NCBI RefSeq assembly: GCF_932294415.1
Contig: NC_065535.1
Coordinates: 96,612,862-96,676,861 of the forward strand
Source: Quercus robur
Lineage: Eukaryota > Streptophyta > Magnoliopsida > Fagales > Fagaceae
Length of the DNA: 64,000 nucleotides
Direction of reading: 5' to 3'
Shown piece by piece: positions 44,273 through 55,789 of this stretch. Every line of letters begins with the position of its first letter. Within the stretch, counting starts at the first letter, position 1. The position numbers and the translations under genes are program-made. The notes under the pieces were generated by a model. That model ran no database searches. It saw only the letters and a program-made list of their open reading frames with translations, and was not told the origin of the DNA.

Positions 44273-46183
44273 ATGTTTGCAAAGAGACCCAAACCCCTCC
44301 TTTCGTTCCCAAAACAACAACTCTCAAATCCTCACTTCTTCTTCTTCTCAACACATACTACACTTCACTCACCTCTGTCTTCTCTCCCACCACGCCCTTC
44401 CATCAACCAAACCAAGCAAGCCCATGCTCAAATCATCGTTTCCGGCCTCGCCGCCAGTGCCAGCTTCACGGGTCACCTCCTCGCCTCTCTTGCTCTCTCC
44501 CCATCAACCCCATTTGCCTATTCACTCTCCATTTTTCAAACGATTCAATACCCATCTCTTTTCGCCTCCAATAACATGATCCGGTGCCTCGCCAAGAGCG
44601 AGTCGCCTCGTGAGTCGGTTGTACTTTACTCGTGTATTCTGGGAAGGAATTTGATACCCAATAACCATACTTATACGTTTTTGTTGCAAGCTTGTAGTAA
44701 AGCTTTGGCTATATGTGAAGGGGCTCAGGTTCATACGCATGTGGTGAAACTTGGTTTTTGTGAGGATGTGTTTGTTAGGAATGCTTTGATTCATTTGTAT
44801 TCTGCTTGTTGTAGGGTGGAATGTTCGAAACGGGTGTTCGAGGAGAATGGCCATTGTCGAGATGTTGTTACTTGGAATTCAATGCTAGCGGGGTTTGTAA
44901 GAGATGGGCGGATTGGTGATGCGGAGAAAGTGTTTGATGAAATGCCTGAAAGAGATGTTATCTCGTGGAGTACAATGATTATGGGTTATGTGCAGAATGG
45001 ACAGTTGGAAGAAGGATTGGAGTGCTTTAAGGAGATGAGAGAGAAGGGGTTGAGGCCGAATGAGGCCATATTGGTCACGGTGTTATCGGCATCGGCCCAA
45101 GTGGGTTTGCTTGAAAATGGTAGATTAATTCATTCCATTGTAGATTCTTTGAATTTTCCGATGACTGTTTCCCTTGGTACAGCGCTGGTTGACATGTATG
45201 CAAAATGTGGGTGCATTGAACAGTCTAAACTCTTGTTCCACAATATGCCCCGAAGAGATATTTCATCATGGAATGCCATGATTTGTGGGTTGGCCTCGCA
45301 TGGCCTTGGAAAGGAAGCACTTGCACTTTTTGAAAGGTTCATAAATGAAGGTTTTCATCCAGTGAGTGTGACTTTCATTGGGGTCTTGAATGCCTGTAGT
45401 AGAGCAGGTTTGGTTAGCGAGGGCAGGCATTATTTCAAGCTAATGACAGAAAAGTATGATATTGAGATGGAGATGGAGCATTACGGGTGCATGGTTGATC
45501 TATTGAGCCGTGCTGGTTTTGTTGATGAAGCTGTGGAATTGATTGAAAAGATGCAAGCTCCGCCAGATCCGGTATTGTGGGCAACATTGCTTGGTGCTTG
45601 TAAGATTCATGGATCAGTAGAACTGGGTGAAAGGATTGGAAATAAGTTAATACAATTGGATCCAACCTATGATGGGCATTATGTACAATTAGCCAGTATA
45701 TATGCCAAAGCAAGGAAATGGGAAGATGTGGTTCGAGTTCGGAGATTAATGGTGGAGCAAAACACTAATAAAGTTGCAGGTTGGAGTTTGATTGAAGCAC
45801 AGGGCAGAGTTCATCAATTTGTTGCAGGGGATAGAGAGCATGAGCGTTCTTTGGAGATCTACAACATGCTTGAAACAATTGGAACTCGAATAGCAGAAGC
45901 TGGTTACTCTCCAAAGATCTCATCTGTATTGCATGATATTGGGGAAGAAGAAAAAGAGAATGTAGTTAAAGAGCATAGTGAGAGGCTAGCAATTGCTTAT
46001 GGTATGTTAGTAACAAAGGTAGGGGATTGCATTCGAATAGTGAAGAATTTGAGGGTTTGTGAGGATTGTCATGAGGCGAGCAAGATGATTTCCAAGGTGT
46101 TTGACAGAGAAATTATAGTGAGGGATTATAGCAGATTTCATCATTTCAAGGAGGGAAAATGTTCTTGCCTTGATTATTGGTAA
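44273..46183 (+). CDS. PPR protein, PLS class with E and DYW domains
   Basis: A nuclear-encoded organelle RNA-editing factor. PPR repeats bind a specific transcript, and the DYW domain is the cytidine deaminase that converts C to U in plastids or mitochondria. The 636-residue protein is one exon, as usual. The basic, Ser/Thr-rich N-terminus (about 1-50) fits an organelle transit peptide. PLS-type repeats run from about residue 90 to 460, with repeat signatures such as VVTWNSMLAGFVRDGRIGDA, VISWSTMIMGYVQNGQLEEG and ISSWNAMICGLASHGLGKEA. E and E+ motifs follow, for example WATLLGACKIHGSVELGE. The DYW domain has the catalytic H568-S-E570, zinc ligands C596-x2-C599 and H600, the C630-S-C632 pair, and ends in D634-Y-W636. 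All key residues are intact, so it should be active. The start is the first ATG of the frame and gives the transit peptide. I cannot name the orthologue. A retrocopy of another gene follows directly. Confidence 0.95.
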   Translation: MFAKRPKPLLSFPKQQLSNPHFFFFSTHTTLHSPLSSLPPRPSINQTKQAHAQIIVSGLAASASFTGHLLASLALSPSTPFAYSLSIFQTIQYPSLFASNNMIRCLAKSESPRESVVLYSCILGRNLIPNNHTYTFLLQACSKALAICEGAQVHTHVVKLGFCEDVFVRNALIHLYSACCRVECSKRVFEENGHCRDVVTWNSMLAGFVRDGRIGDAEKVFDEMPERDVISWSTMIMGYVQNGQLEEGLECFKEMREKGLRPNEAILVTVLSASAQVGLLENGRLIHSIVDSLNFPMTVSLGTALVDMYAKCGCIEQSKLLFHNMPRRDISSWNAMICGLASHGLGKEALALFERFINEGFHPVSVTFIGVLNACSRAGLVSEGRHYFKLMTEKYDIEMEMEHYGCMVDLLSRAGFVDEAVELIEKMQAPPDPVLWATLLGACKIHGSVELGERIGNKLIQLDPTYDGHYVQLASIYAKARKWEDVVRVRRLMVEQNTNKVAGWSLIEAQGRVHQFVAGDREHERSLEIYNMLETIGTRIAEAGYSPKISSVLHDIGEEEKENVVKEHSERLAIAYGMLVTKVGDCIRIVKNLRVCEDCHEASKMISKVFDREIIVRDYSRFHHFKEGKCSCLDYW

Positions 46184-46256
46184 TGCTTAATTTTAAACCA
46201 TCAAGAGATCTTTTTGATCTTCTGATTCTTCTGGAAGCTTTCACTGATAAATTACC

Positions 46257-46790
46257 GATGCTGAGCTGGATAATCATCCAGCTCTATTAGCTGCTGCTGT
46301 TGTTGCTGCTGCAAGAAGCACTTCGTGTCCACCTTCCTTGCAAACTCTTCTGGAGGATGTGCCTGAGTTGGGGATTCTGATAAAAGTTCCAGAAGTAGGA
46401 AGCCGAAGCATGATGTAACTCTGGAGGTAAATGAACTCATTCATGATATTGCCACTTGCCTTGAAGAGATTACCGAGCAAGAAGTAGAGCACATTCATCA
46501 AAACGAGGTAATATTAACTTTAGGAAGTTCAAGAACAGTCTTGGAATTTCTTTGCATTGCAAAGGTGAAAAAGAAATCATCTCGGATGTTTGTTGCAGAG
46601 GGTGCTCCAAGGTATCATTAGGGACATCTTCTTGCAAAAGAATTGGTCACAAGAGATCTACAAACCACACTAATTACTGAATCTGAAGTTTTTGCCATGA
46701 TTTCCATGCAAACACGGTTATATTTGCAGCACTTGCTGTCATGGCCAGTGGCAGTATTACAGCATATTAGCACCTATTGGGTTCAAGCAT
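46257..46790 (+). pseudogene. Processed pseudogene of translation initiation factor eIF2B subunit beta
   Basis: The + strand reads DAELDNHPALLAAAVVAAA then RSTSCPPSLQTLLEDVPE (frame of 46257). A frameshift leads to 'KHDVTLEVNELIHDIATCLE', 'EHIHQNEVILTLGSSRTVLE' and 'SSRMFVAEGAPRYH', then a stop at about 46618. It continues with 'GHLLAKELVTRDLQTTLITE' and 'SEVFAMIS', and after another frame change 'VIFAALAVMASGS'. The order and wording are those of plant eIF2B beta, the guanine-exchange-factor subunit that recycles eIF2. The segments are joined with no intron-like gap, so it is a retrocopy inserted by LINE machinery. It covers the middle of the protein only. A poly(A) tail and target duplication were not found. 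Confidence 0.88.
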
Positions 46791-47045
46791 TTAGAACTAG
46801 AAGCGAAGGTACATTGGACTCGGGGCAAGACAAGAAATTCGATTTAGATGGATTGTCCATTTGCATGGATGACCAACGACTACACCAATGAGTAGTACAT
46901 GATTTCTAGAGAATTTCCCTACATATAAGTCATTAACTGACCTGCATTTGTGATTTTTTGGCATAAAGAGATGTGAAATGTTAGTGCTGATTTATTAATC
47001 TCTTTCATTAAAGGTATGCTCATCATTCATCGAGTGAGCAATGAA

Positions 47046-47079
<34 letters not shown>

Positions 47080-47690
47080 TATCCAAGCTTTCTTTTCTTT
47101 TTTTTCGTTTTTTTGCTCCAACTCTCTCTCTCTCTTGTGCACAAATATACGGCGTGTCCTAGTAGCTTAGATGTTGGAAAATCCAATGAAACTTATAATC
47201 TTCTTTCACTCTTCCCAACTAATTTTTTCTGCCATTGCTATTCACTGAATCACTGACTACTACTATACCTGGTGACAGCAAAATTGTTGTACATGCAACT
47301 TTTTAATATTAGTAATTTTGACAAGTACCTGGTGGATCTTGCAACTATACTCTTACGTATATGCTTGTAACAAATACAACCATAAACCCAAAGTGCACTA
47401 GGAATCCACTGGCACTGGATAATAATAATAATATTCTTGAATGAGAAAAATGCCAATCATAGAGCTGATCATAGAGCTGCTGCACTTAACAAGTTCTTAC
47501 TTGTAAAAGGAAAAGGCATACAAAGCCAGAGTTATAATTTGTCTCACCAAAAGTTAACTACACATTGGCCATATTATGAAGAGATTAAAGCTTTAATTTG
47601 CCTTGCCCATGATTGTTTCATACGGTTTCTCTATCATTTTTCTTTTAATGATATTATTTTATAATTGCCAGTTTAATGATTCCATGTATT
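46791..47690. other. Gene-free interval
   Basis: No further eIF2B similarity can be followed. An (AT)n microsatellite lies at about 47050-47078. A small open frame at 46643-46891 is the frame-shifted pseudogene tail and not a gene. Confidence 0.45.
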
Positions 47691-47698
47691 CTATAGTT

Positions 47699-47872
47699 GT
47701 GGGTTTCAATTAGTTCAACTGGCAAAATCTCTGATGATTAAATAAGAAATTTGAGGTTCAATTCTCGTCTACACCAAAAACAAATTGGTATATTAATCTA
47801 ATGATAAAAGACACAATTATCAAAAGTAGATGTCATAAATTGAAATTCTATTTTTTTTTTTTTTAAATTATC
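47699..47872 (+). mobile_element. tRNA-derived SINE (same family as 14562)
   Basis: A box 'tagttcaactggc', B box 'gaggttcaattctcg', body 'tacaccaaaaacaaattggt...tgataaaagacacaattatcaaaagtagatgtc' and a T-rich end. Flanks CTATAGTT (47691-47698) and CTACAGTT (47873-47880) are an imperfect 8-bp duplication. Confidence 0.85.
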
Positions 47873-47915
47873 CTACAGTTATAAGTGTCCCTTGGGCTTA
47901 TTCATTATAATTAAA

Positions 47916-49300
47916 CTAGTCGCAGACCCACGCAATGCTTGGAAATAAATAATTATTTTGTATCGTAATATTATGTATAATTTTTTCTCTAAAATTTTTT
48001 GAAGATAATTTAATTGTTCTCCCTAAAAATTAAATAATTTTTATTCGGTCCAATTAGGTCTACTTCAATCCAATTCAGTCCACTCAGTCAATTTCGGTCC
48101 CCTTTCAGTACATTTTAAACTAATTGAGCCTTAAATTGATTCTTTTGTAGGTTTTCTTTTCAAGTTTAGCTTAAAATTTCTTTTTCTTTTTTCCTTCATT
48201 TTTGGGTTGAAAAGTATGAAATTTTATTACATTTGAGCTAAACTCTTTAGTTTTGTGCTAAAAAATACAAAGAAAATAAACATTATAAATTAGAAATATG
48301 AGCCCGAAAAATGCAATAAAAATGATAAATATTCAAATGTCTTATTCGGTCCAAATTGGTTCTACTCGGTCCATTTTGTAATCTTCGATCCAATTTAATC
48401 CATTCTGTCCTATTTAGTCCATTCTTTCCACTAAAGTTTTATTCAATTCAATTCGGCCCATTCAGTCTTATTTAGTCCACTTTGATCCATTCAGTCCACA
48501 TTGGCCCTATTCAATCTACATCGGTCCTATTCTATACACTTCGGTTCTATTTGGTCCATTTTGTCCACTTTGGTCCTATTCGGTCCATTATGCCTACTTT
48601 GGTTTTATTTGGTCATATTCGGTCCTCCTTGGTCCTATTCAATCCATTATGTCCACTTTGATCCACTTCATTCCTATTCGGGCTATTGTCTGCTTTGGTC
48701 TTATTTGGTCCATTTTGTGCATTTTGATTCTATTCGGTTCATTCTGTCCACTTCGGTCCTATTCAGTCCAAATTTCTCTTATTTGGTCTACTTAGGTTCA
48801 ATCTATCCATTTCAGTCTATTCGGTCCAATATAGTCTTTTTCAGTCCATTCTGTCTACTTCGGTCTATTTGTTCTTATTCAGTCCTATTCGGTCTACCTT
48901 GTTTCTATTCAGTCCTATTCTCTCTATTTGGTCCAATTCGGTCCTTTCAATTGACTAATCATTTAAAAAAAATCAAAGAAGATGGAACTAATAATTAAAA
49001 AAAAAAAAAAAAAAACTACCAAAAAAAAATTTAGTATCATAATAATACATAGGCATTAATTTCCTTCAATAACACCACTTGGTAATTAATTATCATTAAA
49101 TGCATAACAACTAAGAATTACAAATAATAATAATATTCCTTTGACAATAGAGTTACTAATGATTACCAAAAATAAAATTCCAAAAGGAGGGATAACTCAT
49201 TGAATCAATAAAAAAAATATACAAAAACTATTTAGTCTAATTTGATCCTATTCGGTCTAATTTGGTCCATTTTAGTCTAATTTGGTCCATCTAATAATAT
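47916..49300 (-). mobile_element. Probable Helitron 3' end followed by a CGGTCC-rich degenerate array
   Basis: The minus strand ends 'ccaagcattgcgtgggtctgcgactag' followed by T, a Helitron-like 3' terminus like that at 32534. To the right (about 48045-48130, 48340-48950 and 49230-49295) lie dozens of degenerate copies of a roughly 10-12-bp word, 'tcggtccatt' or 'tcggtcctatt'. They create a spurious 165-codon frame. The element's other end is not identified. Confidence 0.45.
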
Positions 49301-49620
49301 CAAATTTACATTTTTTTTAAACATTACACAGTACTCGACTTCAAGAAAAGGAAAAGGTTTTTATGAAAAATTTAAAAAAGGAAAAAAGAAAAAAAAAGGG
49401 AAAGTTACCATACGAAATAAAAAATAAAAAAAGGTACGTACCTTTTCTAAATGTGAAATCTGCAACAATGTTAGTTGTTTCTTGCATGTTTTCTAACTAT
49501 GTAGGAAATATTTTAAGAAAAAAAAAAAACTGTGTAGGAAATATAAACTTTATTCTTTCAATAACAGAGATTGTATACGTTACCAATTTGGTGCTGTTGC
49601 ATTTAAGTAGTTCTACTTCT

Positions 49621-49781
49621 TTTTTTTTTTTACAAGATAGAAATTCTACTTTAATTAGCCTGATCTTAAATGTATAAGTGTGTAAAACTTTCTCCTGGAG
49701 ATTTGAAGCCCGGTCCTTACACCCCACATCTACAAGCACTTATACTTATAGAGTGATCATCGTATCAAGAGTGTACAATAG
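49621..49781 (-). mobile_element. SINE of a second family (17-bp TSD)
   Basis: Flanking TAAGTAGTTCTACTTCT occurs at 49604-49620 and 49782-49798, a perfect 17-bp duplication. On the minus strand the element ends in poly(A) (T run 49621-49632) and contains a tRNA-like B box, 'gggcttcaaatctcc'. The sequence is unrelated to the family at 14562. Confidence 0.85.
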
Positions 49782-49798
49782 TAAGTAGTTCTACTTCT

Positions 49799-50104
49799 AC
49801 CTAGGGTTGATGTAGAGCTTTTTTTTTTTTTTTTTTTTTTTGGATAGGATGATGTAAAGCATTTAACAACATGAAGATGCATGTAATTACACAAAGTCCA
49901 AGCGAAAGTCTCAAAGACAATAAGAAAACCAACTTGTTTACTACATTTCATAATTAGTTATTAACAATGGATAAGTGGCATTGGTTAAAGTTTTTTTTTT
50001 GGGGGGGTGAAAGTACTTGCTTCACGGCCTTGACCACCACCTAGGAAATTGAGTATAGTAATTATGCTTATTTATTATGTTTATTTTTTCTATAATTTGT
50101 TTCT
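49799..50104. other. Gene-free interval
   Basis: A T23-25 run near 49821-49841 and A/T-rich sequence; no gene. Confidence 0.4.
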
Positions 50105-51890
50105 ATAAATTTGGGGAGTCCAGATCTTCTGTCTCATTCTTTATGCTCCACTCTATGCTCCACTAATCAAAATTTGCCACATATATACTATATTTAATTC
50201 ATATCTAATTTTAAGTATTTTTTTACTTCAACTTCCTAAAATAAATAAAACTTCCAATAACTCAAACCATCTCACTGATCTTCCACCCATCCCACCAGCC
50301 ACACCACCGGTCCTCCACCACCACCATTAACTTTCGCCGGCGCCACCAGGAGTAGATCACTGACGTCATCAATGGCCAACAGCCACCATCGGCTAGTCAC
50401 CCACCACCGTGTGTCATCCCTTACCAAAAATAATTTAATTCATTTTTTTAAAACAAGCACAACACATCTCCTACCAATCACCACCACCCTTCCCCAACGC
50501 CGCTAGCAACAACATCAACACCACACTGCCACCATGATTGGGTACTAGCCATGGATTTGAAGAAGAAAGGGCATTCATGGGTACCCACTAACAAGACATC
50601 ATAAAACCAATTCCAATCATGGATTTAAACACAAGGAGGCGGTAGTTGATGGCTGTTGATGACGTCGGCGATCTCTTCCCTGTGGCATCAGCAAAGGTTA
50701 GTGGGGGTGGCTAGTGGGGGTGTGACCGTGTGTTGGGGTTTTTTTTTCAATTTTTTTATTTAGGTAACTGACCAGTGGTGGTGGGTGGCTAGCCGATGGT
50801 GGCTATTGGCCATTGATGATATCAGTGATCTATTCTTGGTGGTGCCGGCTAAAGCTGATGGTTGTGGTGGAGGACCGGTGCTGTGGCTGGTGGGATGGGT
50901 GGAAGATCGGTGAGATGGTTTGAGTTATAGGAAGTTTTATTTATTTTAGGGATTTTTTAAAAAACTAACTATAAAACCCAAACAATATCATTAGTTAGCA
51001 AACTTTTCAAACTAATTTCGTTTATAACAATTCGAGTTCAGCGGACTCGATTTAGGAAAAACTATGTGGAGAAAACATGGAAATCGAGTTCAACAAACTC
51101 GGTTTCCATGTACAGAAATCGAGTTCATTGAACTCGGTTTCCATGTACAGAAACCAAGTTTAATGAACTCGATTTCCATGTATGGAAAACGAGTTCATTG
51201 AACTCGTTTTCATTGGACTCGTTTTCATTAGACTCGGGAGATCGGAAGATGGAAGTCTGCCAGAGATGGTTTCCATGGTTTGGCTGTGTCTGCAGAAGAT
51301 GGACCTCGTGCTCAGAGAGCTTGTTGTTGGGTTTGCTTGATCAGATAACGAAGTCTAGTGCCATCTAATGTTTGGCTGCGTCTGCAGAAGATGGATCGTC
51401 TTCTTATCAGAGATCGTCTTCTTGGCAAATCAAATGTTTGGCTGCGTCTGCAGAAGATGGATCGTCTTCTTATCAGAGATCGTCTTCTTGGCAAATCAAT
51501 TTCTTGTGGGTCGTTTTTCATGGAAATCGAGTTCGTTGAACTCGGTTTCTGTACATGGAAACCGAGTTCATCGAACTCGATTTCTGTACATGGAAACCGA
51601 GTTCGTTGAACTCGATTTCCATGTTTTCTCCACCTCTCACAAATCGAGTCCACTGAGCTCGAATTGTTATAAACGAAATTAGTTTGAAACGTTTGCTAAC
51701 TAATGATATTGTTTGGGTTTTGTAGTTAGTTTTTTAAAAAATCCTTATTTTAGGAAGTTGAAGTAAAAAATGCTTAAAATTAGATATGAATTAAATACAA
51801 AATACACGTGGCAAATTTTGATTGGTGAAGTATAAAGTGGAGCATATAGAATGAGACAGAAGATTTGAACTCAAATTTGGGAATGTAATA
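50105..51890. mobile_element. Long-inverted-repeat element interrupted by a Mutator-like insertion
   Basis: The left arm (about 50112-50430: 'cttctgtctcattctttatgctcc', 'aatcaaaatttgccac', 'atggccaacagccaccatcggctagtcacccaccacc') is inverted in the right arm. The right arm is split into 50755-50950 and 51755-51880 by the element 50951-51744. The interior contains a 'gccggcgccaccagg' section that might derive from a gene, but no frame is maintained. Confidence 0.75.
50951..51744. mobile_element. Mutator-like foldback element (10-bp TSD TTATTTTAGG)
   Basis: Flanks 50941-50950 and 51745-51754 are both TTATTTTAGG. The terminal inverted repeats of about 100 bp are nearly identical, from GATTTTTTAAAAAACTAACT through 'aatttcgtttataacaattcgag'. 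The interior has repeated near-palindromic units ('aatcgagttcattgaactcg') on both sides and a 66-bp direct duplication beginning 'atgtttggctgcgtctgcag' at 51368 and 51434. No transposase. Confidence 0.9.
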
Positions 51891-52504
51891 GTATATTGGA
51901 TTATGAATAGATCTAATACAGAATGTTCTTGATGATCCATAACCAATCCTAAAAATTTTGGGAGTAAAAAGCTTTCTTGCTAGTTGTACTAGCATGTTGG
52001 ACCAACCCAACCATATATATATTTTAAGCTTGAGTTGCACTTTTTTTTCTTGGTTTTCTTATTAAAAATTATCATGGAATTAAGTGATTTTAATTGATTT
52101 GTTTTATCCCTCTTCTTCGCATATTTCAATTAGGTGTGTTGTTGATGATGAATTTCAGGACTGCATCACAAGTTGGCAAATTGCCTCCATATCAACATTG
52201 ACACCTGAAAGGGATTTACCCAGTCGGAGAGCATCTTTAGAATTCTTTTAGAGCCCATAGAGTTTTTAAAATATTCTATCAATTCATTTAAAAATAAGTT
52301 GGTTAAATTTTACCACATCATTAATAATTTAATAATTAAATAGATACCAAAATTGTGACGGACAATCTTTTTCTAAATATTATTAATGTGATAAAACTCA
52401 ATTCACTTATTTCATAAGAAATAAGATTTTATAAACTTTGCAACGAAGTTACCTAAAAACTCTCTACTATAGAATTATCTTAAATACTGTAAAAGATCTT
52501 AATT
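51891..52504. other. Gene-free interval
   Basis: A/T-rich; no gene or repeat recognised with confidence. Confidence 0.4.
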
Positions 52505-52512
52505 AAGTAGTT

Positions 52513-52646
52513 AATAGTTATATAAGAGATCTGGGGTTCAATCCCCGCCTACACTAAAAACTGATTGGTGTCTTGGTCTGATAATAAAGAGCTATTATCA
52601 GGAGCAGATGCCATAGGTTAAAACTCTCTCAAAAAAAAAAAAAAAA
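52513..52646 (+). mobile_element. tRNA-derived SINE, 5' shortened (8-bp TSD)
   Basis: B box 'ggggttcaatccccg' and the full 3' body ('actgattggtgtcttggtctgataataaagagctattatcaggagc') with a poly(A) tail. The A-box part is missing. Flanks AAGTAGTT at 52505-52512 and 52647-52654. Confidence 0.85.
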
Positions 52647-52654
52647 AAGTAGTT

Positions 52655-53084
52655 GAATCCCCTTAATGAATCTGACTTACTTGCCAAGATTGGAAAGTAA
52701 CAAATAAAAGAAGAAGAAATGTAGTCTGTCAGTGAGTCTTATTGCACTATTAAAACCCTATAATAAATCTTGGATGTCTTGAAAATATTAGGAGGTATCA
52801 ATCAGCTAAATTACAGGACTCTTGATGTAGCATTTTAAACTTTATTTGTTAAAGGTCGTATAAGATTATAGAATTTATGTGAAGTACTCATTAGCCACTT
52901 CGAGAGGATATATAAAAAACTTGACATCGTAAGTAAAATCAAAATATTGGGAGGTGAAGTGAATTGAAAATAATAATTTTTTTTATAGAATTTTTTTTTT
53001 TTTTAAATTCAAATGTGTCTTTTTTAGTGTGGGCATTAATGATTCTCTAACCAAAAAGAGCGTTAATTTTTCCATAACTGTGCT
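52655..53084. other. Gene-free interval
   Basis: No gene. Leads into the repeated block of the 53-61 kb array. Confidence 0.4.
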
Positions 53085-53345
53085 TTGTGATACATTATAG
53101 CAAGTTTACAAGATGTGTTGAAACTGATTTCATGCATATAGATTCACCCCTTGTGTCCTTTGCAAGCTTTGACAATGCATGAGCCATTGATTTCCTTCTC
53201 ATCTTTTACTTGGCAAGCTAAAACGATACCATCTCATGGTTTATGGCTTTCTGTTTATCACGCCAATTGTAATGCATGCATTACAGTCAGAGCCTCGATT
53301 TCTTTAAAATAGAATTATTATATTGTGTAACTGACTAACGTTTAC
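53085..53345 (-). pseudogene. LINE RNase H remnant, unit 1
   Basis: The minus strand contains EIEALTVMHALQLA and, further on, MAHALSKLAKDTRGES, two landmarks of the RVT_3 RNase H domain of plant LINE ORF2, separated by stops and a deletion. It belongs to a repeated unit that extends to about 54040 and includes 'tttaattaatgtttatctctttt' and 'tgtactcattgtatctctaa' sections. Confidence 0.75.
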
Positions 53346-54044
53346 TCCTCTTATATGATCATGGGCTCACAATAAGAGTGACGTTACATACAATTTGTTA
53401 TGCAAAATGCCACCTCAAACGACACTTAATAGTCTATTTGGAAAAGAAAATTTACTTACTTTAAATTTTAATTAATGTTTATCTCTTTTTTTACCTTTAA
53501 AAAAAAAAATTTCTAGTTTTATACTAAAAAATTACAAAATTTCCAAAATATGAAATCTTTATAAAGTTATTTTTTTAACATGTCTTGCTTTAAAAAATTT
53601 ACCAAATGAAACATAATGTATTATCTCATTTATTTCGATCGTACTTATCAAAATTATACTCAATTTTCAAAGTTAAAAAGTGAAAATAGTTTAAGATGAG
53701 TGAAAATATAATCATCAAAATCTTGAATTATCATGATCAACATTTTTTTAATGAGACATGTATTGTACTCATTGTATCTCTAAGTATTCGTATGACACAA
53801 TTTATTACTTTTTTGTTCACTTAAGGTTTTTTTATTTATTAAGTTAGCATGTTATGATTTGTGTATAATTAAAATAGTGTGTTAATAGTGAAACATGAAG
53901 AAATGATGTTACATTAATCACAATTTGTCACTTAAGTTATGACCAAAAATTGTAAAATTCATTTGTACATGTATCGATCCCTAACATTGTTCAATAAATA
54001 ACTAGATGAGTTAGATGTTGTTTATTACAAATACACTAGAGCAA

Positions 54045-54280
54045 GTTTACAAGATGTGATGAAACTGATTCCATGCAGATAGATTCACCCTCGATGTCCT
54101 TTGCAAGATTTGTCAATGCATGAGCAATTGATTTCCTTCTCATCTTTTACATGGCTAAAACGATACCATCTCATGGTTTTTGCTTATTGCGCCAATTGTA
54201 ATGCATGCATTATTGTTAGAGCCTCAATTTCTTCAAAATAGAATTATTATATTGTGTAACTGACTAACGGTTACTCATCT
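54045..54280 (-). pseudogene. LINE RNase H remnant, unit 2
   Basis: Same block as unit 1, shifted by about 955 bp and diverged. The associated downstream block runs to 54989, where a solo LTR is inserted. Confidence 0.75.
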
Positions 54281-54989
54281 TATGTGGTTATGGACCCCAC
54301 AAGGAGAATGGCGTTACGTGCAATTTGTTACGTAAGATGCCATCTCAGACGACAATTAGTTTCTCAAAAAAAAAAAAAAAAATTACCTACTTTAAATTTT
54401 AATTAATGTTTATCTCTTTTTTTTACCTTTAAAAAAAAAAAAAACTCTTTTTTCTCTTGTTTTACATTAAAAGATTGCAAAATTTCCAAAACATGAAATT
54501 TTTAAAAAGTTATTTTACCATGTCTTGTTTTTAAAATAAAAAATTACGAAGTTCTTTTTACCAGATGTACATAATGTATCATCTCATTTATTTCTATCAT
54601 ACTTGTCAAAATTATACTCGATTTTCAAAGTTAAAAGGTGAAAATGGTATATATTGAGTGAAAATATAATCATCAAAATCTTGATTTATGGTGATCAAAT
54701 TTTTTTAATGAGACATATATTGTATTCATTGTATCTCTAACTATTCTTATGATACAATTTATTTTTTTAGTTTTTAAGTGATTTATTATAAAAGAAGGAC
54801 TTAGAAACCAATATAAAAAATTAGGAGAAATTTTTTACTTTTTTGCTCACTTAAATCTTTTTTCACTTAAGTTAGCGTATTATGATTTGTATATAATTTA
54901 AAAAGTGTTAATAATGAACATGCAGAAATGACATTACATTAATCATAATTTGCTATTTAGATGGTGACAAAAAATTGTAAAATTCTTTT

Positions 54990-55789
54990 TGTAGGGACAA
55001 GGGGCCCAAAAATATATGTTGGGCCTTGGGCTTGGCTAAGGAGGTTCAGTGGTCCGAGGACAGATCAACAGTAAGAAAGATATAAGACTTTGAACTTCAC
55101 GAGCAAGTTATGACTGTGAAAGGTGGGGGAAGTATGCCGAGGAGGTGAATCTCCTTAGCTAACAAAGTGGAGGTCAAAAAGTGTGTTCTGCCATCCAAGG
55201 TAATGTTCTAAGAAGTTCTATTGATGAAGATATGCTTTGTGAACTTACAGGACAAATAGGAGCTGGGAAATATCTAAGAGAAAGCTGCTACCATTGCATT
55301 GAATGCTCTGCAGCTAACTCTCTGGCCGCATTAATGTGGAGGTGATACCTGAACAGTAATTTTCAGCCTTACAGCTACTACCAGAAACTTCAGAAAGGTG
55401 CTGATAGGACAAGTATCAAGATCAACAGTTTGCCCTACATGTGGAGAAAAAAGAGGAAAGAAGGAATGTAGTATAAAACAGAAAGGAGACCCTGAAGAGA
55501 GAGGATAGAGAAATTAAAAGAAAAACACTGTAGAAATCAAGAGTTGAACTTGTAATCAAACTTGAGAAGAAATATATAAAAACTAATCTCCTCGGATTGT
55601 ACCGAGGACGATTTTCCTTAGGTTAAACTAGTCTATCTTCATTTTCTTGTCATTTGGATCCGCTTTGCTTGTGATCCGATTCATTAAAACCCAGTTTTCC
55701 AATCCACTCTCTACAAATTTATTGTATCGGGCTCTTTGGGTCTAAGTTCATACATCATTTGGGCTTGGGAATCAAATTGAGTCCTTACA
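54990..55789 (+). mobile_element. Solo LTR related to family R2 (5-bp TSD CTTTT)
   Basis: An 800-bp LTR, start TGTAGGGACAAGGGGCCC, end TTGAGTCCTTACA. Flanks 54985-54989 and 55790-55794 are both CTTTT. It shares the terminal words and a 'tggccgcattaatg' section with family R2, but is clearly a different subfamily, closer to 58294-59097. Confidence 0.92.

Noticed and set aside
48501-48998. A 165-codon frame full of Ser, Phe, Tyr and His
   Set aside because: A by-product of the CGGTCC-type array; repeats whose word length varies between 10 and 12 do not keep a codon register.
52513-52646. tRNA gene suggested by a good B box
   Set aside because: No cloverleaf can be formed, there is no A box, and a SINE body, poly(A) tail and flanking duplication are present.
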